Source: Akkermansia muciniphila (GTDB taxonomy: Bacteria; Verrucomicrobiota; Verrucomicrobiia; Limisphaerales; UBA9464). From it: 64,000 nt of DNA. The stretch covers positions 1-64,000 of the forward strand of contig CAMDGV010000007.1 of assembly GCA_945898055.1 (NCBI GenBank), written 5' to 3'. A program made the position numbers and the translations under genes. Of this stretch, positions 61,483 to 64,000 are shown one piece after another. Each line of letters begins with the position of its first letter. Position 1 is the first letter of the stretch. The notes under the pieces are model-generated. The model was not told the DNA's origin, did no database searches, and saw only the letters and a program-made list of their open reading frames with translations.

Positions 61483-61872
61483 ATGAACGCCGATCCAGTT
61501 TCTGATCTCTTAACTCGTATTCGCAATGCAGGAATGGCATTGCTTCCGACGATTTCGATGCCCCATTCTATCTACAAGGAAGCAATTGCTCAGGTCCTCA
61601 AACAAGAGGGGTATGTTGCGAGCGTTGTGACTGATGGAGATAAGAAGAAGACTTTAAAGGTCACCTTGAAATATCAAGGCAGGAAACCTTCAATCGTTGG
61701 TCTGAAGCAAGTGAGTACGCCAGGGCTGCGACGTTATGTTGCCAGTACTGAAATCCCGAGGGTCCTAGGCGGACTCGGGGTAGCTATTGTCTCGACTCCT
61801 CAGGGAGTTATGTCAGGAACTCAGGCTAAAAAACAAAACCTGGGTGGCGAACTTGTTTGCTACGTTTGGTAA
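61483..61872 (+). CDS. rpsH: Ribosomal protein S8
   Basis: 129 residues: DPVSDLLTRIRNAGMALLPT, MPHSIYKEAIAQVLKQEGYV, VTDGDKKKTLKVTLKYQGRK, RRYVASTEIPRVLGGLGVAI and VMSGTQAKKQNLGGELVCYV. Primary 16S rRNA binder (helices 20-21) and, in other bacteria, a translational repressor of the spc operon; whether that autoregulation operates here cannot be seen from sequence. Confidence 0.97.
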   Translation: MNADPVSDLLTRIRNAGMALLPTISMPHSIYKEAIAQVLKQEGYVASVVTDGDKKKTLKVTLKYQGRKPSIVGLKQVSTPGLRRYVASTEIPRVLGGLGVAIVSTPQGVMSGTQAKKQNLGGELVCYVW

Positions 61873-61882
61873 AGGATCAATC

Positions 61883-62419
61883 ATGTCTCGAATTGGCAAA
61901 ACACCGGTAGTAATACCGCCAACGGTAAAAGTGGCGGTAGCGGGAACATCTGTTTCCGTCGAAGGTCCCAAGGGTAAACTGGATTTTAAGTTGCCCAAGC
62001 ACACCAGTGCTTCGGTCATCTCAAATACTGTCCTAATTGCACGGAGCAATGATACAGCTGAGGCTAAATCAATGCATGGTCTCTCCCGTGCCCTAATAGC
62101 CAATATGGTTAAAGGGGTTTCCGAAGGGTTTCAAAAGAAACTAGAGATTCAGGGGGTTGGTTTCAAGGCCAACATTCAGGGCAATATAGTGAATCTCGTC
62201 CTCGGATACAGTCATCCAGTCCACTATTTGATTCCCGCAGGGATAAAGGTTGTAGTTGAGGAGAACACTAAGATTTCCATCGACGGGCCGAGCAAAGAAC
62301 TCGTCGGACGGGTGGCCGCTGAAATCCGTTCTTACTATCCTCCTGAGCCCTACAAAGGCAAGGGTGTCCGTTACGCAGGTGAGAAGGTCATACGCAAGGA
62401 AGGCAAGACCGTTCAATAG
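61883..62419 (+). CDS. rplF: Ribosomal protein L6
   Basis: 178 residues from ATG 61883: MSRIGKTPVVIPPTVKVAVA, VSVEGPKGKLDFKLPKHTSA, HGLSRALIANMVKGVSEGFQ, KKLEIQGVGFKANIQGNIVN, and the C-terminal signature GRVAAEIRSYYPPEPYKGKG. Located beside the GTPase centre. A frame from 61787 overlapping rpsH is rejected because homology starts at MSRIGK. Confidence 0.97.
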   Translation: MSRIGKTPVVIPPTVKVAVAGTSVSVEGPKGKLDFKLPKHTSASVISNTVLIARSNDTAEAKSMHGLSRALIANMVKGVSEGFQKKLEIQGVGFKANIQGNIVNLVLGYSHPVHYLIPAGIKVVVEENTKISIDGPSKELVGRVAAEIRSYYPPEPYKGKGVRYAGEKVIRKEGKTVQ

Positions 62420-62451
62420 CAGTTGGGCCGAAAGGTCTAAAACAAAAATTT

Positions 62452-62814
62452 ATGAGAACCGATCACAAATTAAGACTTGCTCGACTTCGACGCTGGCGCG
62501 TTCGGAAGACTGTAGTAGGATCCGAAGCTCGCCCTCGGATGAGTGTCAAGTTTACTGGGCAACATATCTATGTTCAATTTATCAACGATCTGGTCGGTTT
62601 GACCATCGCTGCCGTTGGAACTCGCGATAAGGCAAACCCTGTCGAAGCCTCTGGTGCCAACTCAAAGTGCGCTGTGTTGACGGGCAAAAGAGCTGCAGAG
62701 GCCGCTCTGTCAAAGGGTATCTCAACTGTCGTTTTTGATCGAGGGAGCTTACGGTATCACGGGAAGGTGAAAGCTCTGGCAGATGCCGCTCGTGAGGCAG
62801 GTCTCAAGTTTTAA
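62452..62814 (+). CDS. rplR: Ribosomal protein L18
   Basis: 120 residues: MRTDHKLRLARLRRWRVRKT, RPRMSVKFTGQHIYVQFIND, AGAVGTRDK-like (AAVGTRDKANPVEASGANSK), KRAAEAALSKGISTVVFDRG and YHGKVKALADAAREAGLKF. Binds 5S rRNA together with L5. A 32-bp gap from rplF and 36 bp to rpsE. Confidence 0.97.
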   Translation: MRTDHKLRLARLRRWRVRKTVVGSEARPRMSVKFTGQHIYVQFINDLVGLTIAAVGTRDKANPVEASGANSKCAVLTGKRAAEAALSKGISTVVFDRGSLRYHGKVKALADAAREAGLKF

Positions 62815-62850
62815 TTATTCTAAAGAAATTTTTTTGGTGACGAGAAGGCA

Positions 62851-63462
62851 ATGACAACAACATCTACTGGGACAACTCCTGTTGCTCCCGCGACTTCAGG
62901 CAGGTCCGGACGTGGTGACCGTGAGTTCCGTGGTCGTGGTCCACGACGACCGAACCGCGACTCGCGCGACGATGAACCCAAGGACGGCTTGGTTGAAAAA
63001 GTTATCTTTATCAACCGATCATCGAAAGTCGTCAAAGGCGGTCGCCGCTTCAGTTTTAGTGCTTTAGTGGTAATTGGCGATAAGCAGGGACGCGTGGGAC
63101 TTGGACTTGGTAAAGGGACCGAGGTCAGCGAGGCGATCAAGAAGGGTGGGGAGAACGCGCGAGCTCATCTCACGACCATTTCGCTTTCGGCGAGCACAAT
63201 TCCCCATGAGGTCTACTCTCACTATGGTGGGGCTAAGGTCTTGCTCCGCCCTGCAAGTCCCGGCACGGGATTAATCTGCGGTAAGGTTGTCCGAGCGGTT
63301 GTAGAATCCGCTGGCGTCAAAGATATGTTGTCGAAGTCCCTCGGTTCTAAGAATGCGGCGAATGTCGCGAAGGCGACTCAAGCAGCGCTTCTTATGCTGA
63401 GAACTCGTGAGCAGATCTTAAAAATCCGCGGACTTGAGCACAGGTTAGTCAAAAGTATCTGA
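62851..63462 (+). CDS. rpsE: Ribosomal protein S5 with long RG-rich N-terminal extension
   Basis: 203 residues, against about 166 in E. coli. The first 50 residues are a basic, glycine- and arginine-rich tail (RSGRGDREFRGRGPRRPNRD) not seen in typical S5; then the standard core: LVEKVIFINRSSKVVKGGRR, FSFSALVVIGDKQGRVGLGL, GKGTEVSEAIKKGGENARAH, VYSHYGGAKVLLRPASPGTG and ESAGVKDMLSKSLGSKNAAN. S5 guards decoding accuracy with S4. The tail may contact RNA; similar extensions occur in other verrucomicrobia and bacteroidetes as far as I recall. Confidence 0.95.
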   Translation: MTTTSTGTTPVAPATSGRSGRGDREFRGRGPRRPNRDSRDDEPKDGLVEKVIFINRSSKVVKGGRRFSFSALVVIGDKQGRVGLGLGKGTEVSEAIKKGGENARAHLTTISLSASTIPHEVYSHYGGAKVLLRPASPGTGLICGKVVRAVVESAGVKDMLSKSLGSKNAANVAKATQAALLMLRTREQILKIRGLEHRLVKSI

Positions 63463-63465
63463 TTT

Positions 63466-63912
63466 ATGCGTTTACATGATTTAAAACCGCGTCCTGGGTC
63501 AAAGCACAGGCGCAAACTGCTCGGTCGTGGTGAGTCGAGTGGACACGGAAAAACCTCTGGTCGCGGTGGTAAGGGCCAGTCGGCACGGTCCGGCAGTTCC
63601 ATTCGTATTGGGTTTGAGGGTGGTCAGATGCCTCTTGCGCGTCGAATGCCCAAGAGGGGATTTAATAATACCCGATTCCGAGTCAGCTACCTTCCGGTCA
63701 ACCTGAGTATCCTTAATAACTTTGAAGAGGGATCTGTTGTCGACATTGCTCTCTTGAAACAGGCTGGGCACGCCACTGGTCCGTCTGACGGTGTTAAGAT
63801 TCTCGGCAGAGGAGAGCTCCTCAAGAAGCTAACAGTGCGGGCTACGGCTTTTAGTGCTTCCGCAAAGGCTGCGATTGAGAAGCTCGGCGGCACGGCAGAA
63901 CTCTGTCCTTAA
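63466..63912 (+). CDS. rplO: Ribosomal protein L15
   Basis: 148 residues: MRLHDLKPRPGSKHRRKLLG, RGESSGHGKTSGRGGKGQSA, GFEGGQMPLARRMPKRGFNN and VKILGRGELLKKLTVRATAF, then SASAKAAIEKLGGTAEL. Late assembly protein of the 50S. It starts 3 bp after rpsE, so rpmD (L30), which normally lies between these genes, is missing here. Confidence 0.97.
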   Translation: MRLHDLKPRPGSKHRRKLLGRGESSGHGKTSGRGGKGQSARSGSSIRIGFEGGQMPLARRMPKRGFNNTRFRVSYLPVNLSILNNFEEGSVVDIALLKQAGHATGPSDGVKILGRGELLKKLTVRATAFSASAKAAIEKLGGTAELCP

Positions 63913-63942
63913 TTTAGTAGCGCGTAGCTCAGGAAACCACCG

Positions 63943-64000
63943 ATGATAAGAACACTCTTCACCACCTTTCAGAATTGCTTTAAGATTCCAGAGTTACGCT
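63943..64000 (+). CDS. secY: Protein translocase SecY, N-terminal fragment at window edge
   Basis: The last 58 bases open with ATG and read MIRTLFTTFQNCFKIPELR. The 'FxxxFxIPELRxR' pattern is the conserved N-terminus of SecY, the main channel subunit of the Sec translocon, and secY is the expected gene after rplO in the spc operon. The remainder lies outside the window. Confidence 0.85.
   Translation, partial: MIRTLFTTFQNCFKIPELR

Noticed and set aside
61787-61883. Upstream extension of rplF into rpsH
   Set aside because: L6 homology begins at the ATG at 61883, and the extension is an off-frame reading of rpsH.

Overview
The window looks like a chromosomal stretch from a member of the Planctomycetes-Verrucomicrobia group, most likely Verrucomicrobia (Pedosphaera/Limisphaera-like). 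The evidence is two DUF1549/DUF1553 + DUF1501 gene pairs, ThuA, GH172 (DUF2961) and LamG/PA14 secreted proteins, a pseudopilin of the planctomycete/verrucomicrobial type, a cytochrome-c-like/SUMF1 fusion, an exosortase fused to an EpsI-like domain, a FecR/ECF sigma pair, and a bacterial ribosomal protein operon. This is an inference from gene content; no rRNA gene is present to test it.

Layout. 1-2200: GC-rich end with an ECF sigma factor and a translationally coupled FecR-type anti-sigma protein cut by the window edge, then small gene relics. 2363-3828: rfaE2-yhbY-SGNH hydrolase operon. 4119-7211: a ThuA protein, a peroxiredoxin with a clear terminator, and directly after that terminator a 0.94-kb class C group II intron relic without a working intron-encoded protein. 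7212-15374: a large secreted LamG/Ig/PA14-like protein, a decayed GDSL hydrolase, and the first DUF1501/DUF1549 pair. 15730-20282: a SET-domain methyltransferase overlapping a Pls/PosA-type (poly-lysine/poly-ornithine synthetase-like) single-module NRPS; this is the most unusual unit in the window. 20351-26034: a CBS protein, then an exopolysaccharide export set (outer-membrane beta-barrel, Wza-like, Wzc-like tyrosine kinase).

26035-28388 is a graveyard of insertion sequences (an ISL3-like fragment and a decayed IS66 element with intact terminal inverted repeats). 28523-42080 holds the second DUF1549/DUF1501 pair, a GH172 protein, a third IS66 fragment, a coupled PQQ-propeller/907-residue secreted protein pair, a fumarylacetoacetate hydrolase-family enzyme, a small membrane protein and chrA. 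42093-42815 is an internally deleted copy of the IS66 element. 43017-48539 carries a TPR protein, an exosortase/EpsI fusion and a two-component system.

48804-56590 is mixed housekeeping (ruvC, mog, tRNA-Tyr, ruvA, a DUF374 acyltransferase, def) interleaved with secreted proteins. 56841-64000 is the rplB-to-secY part of the S10/spc operons, all on the plus strand, starting abruptly at rplB (no rpsJ, rplC, rplD or rplW upstream) and lacking rpmD between rpsE and rplO.

Four-base ATGA stop/start overlaps link sigma/FecR, yhbY/SGNH, SET/NRPS, PQQ/907-aa, histidine kinase/response regulator and ruvA/DUF374. No CRISPR array, rRNA or intact prophage was seen.
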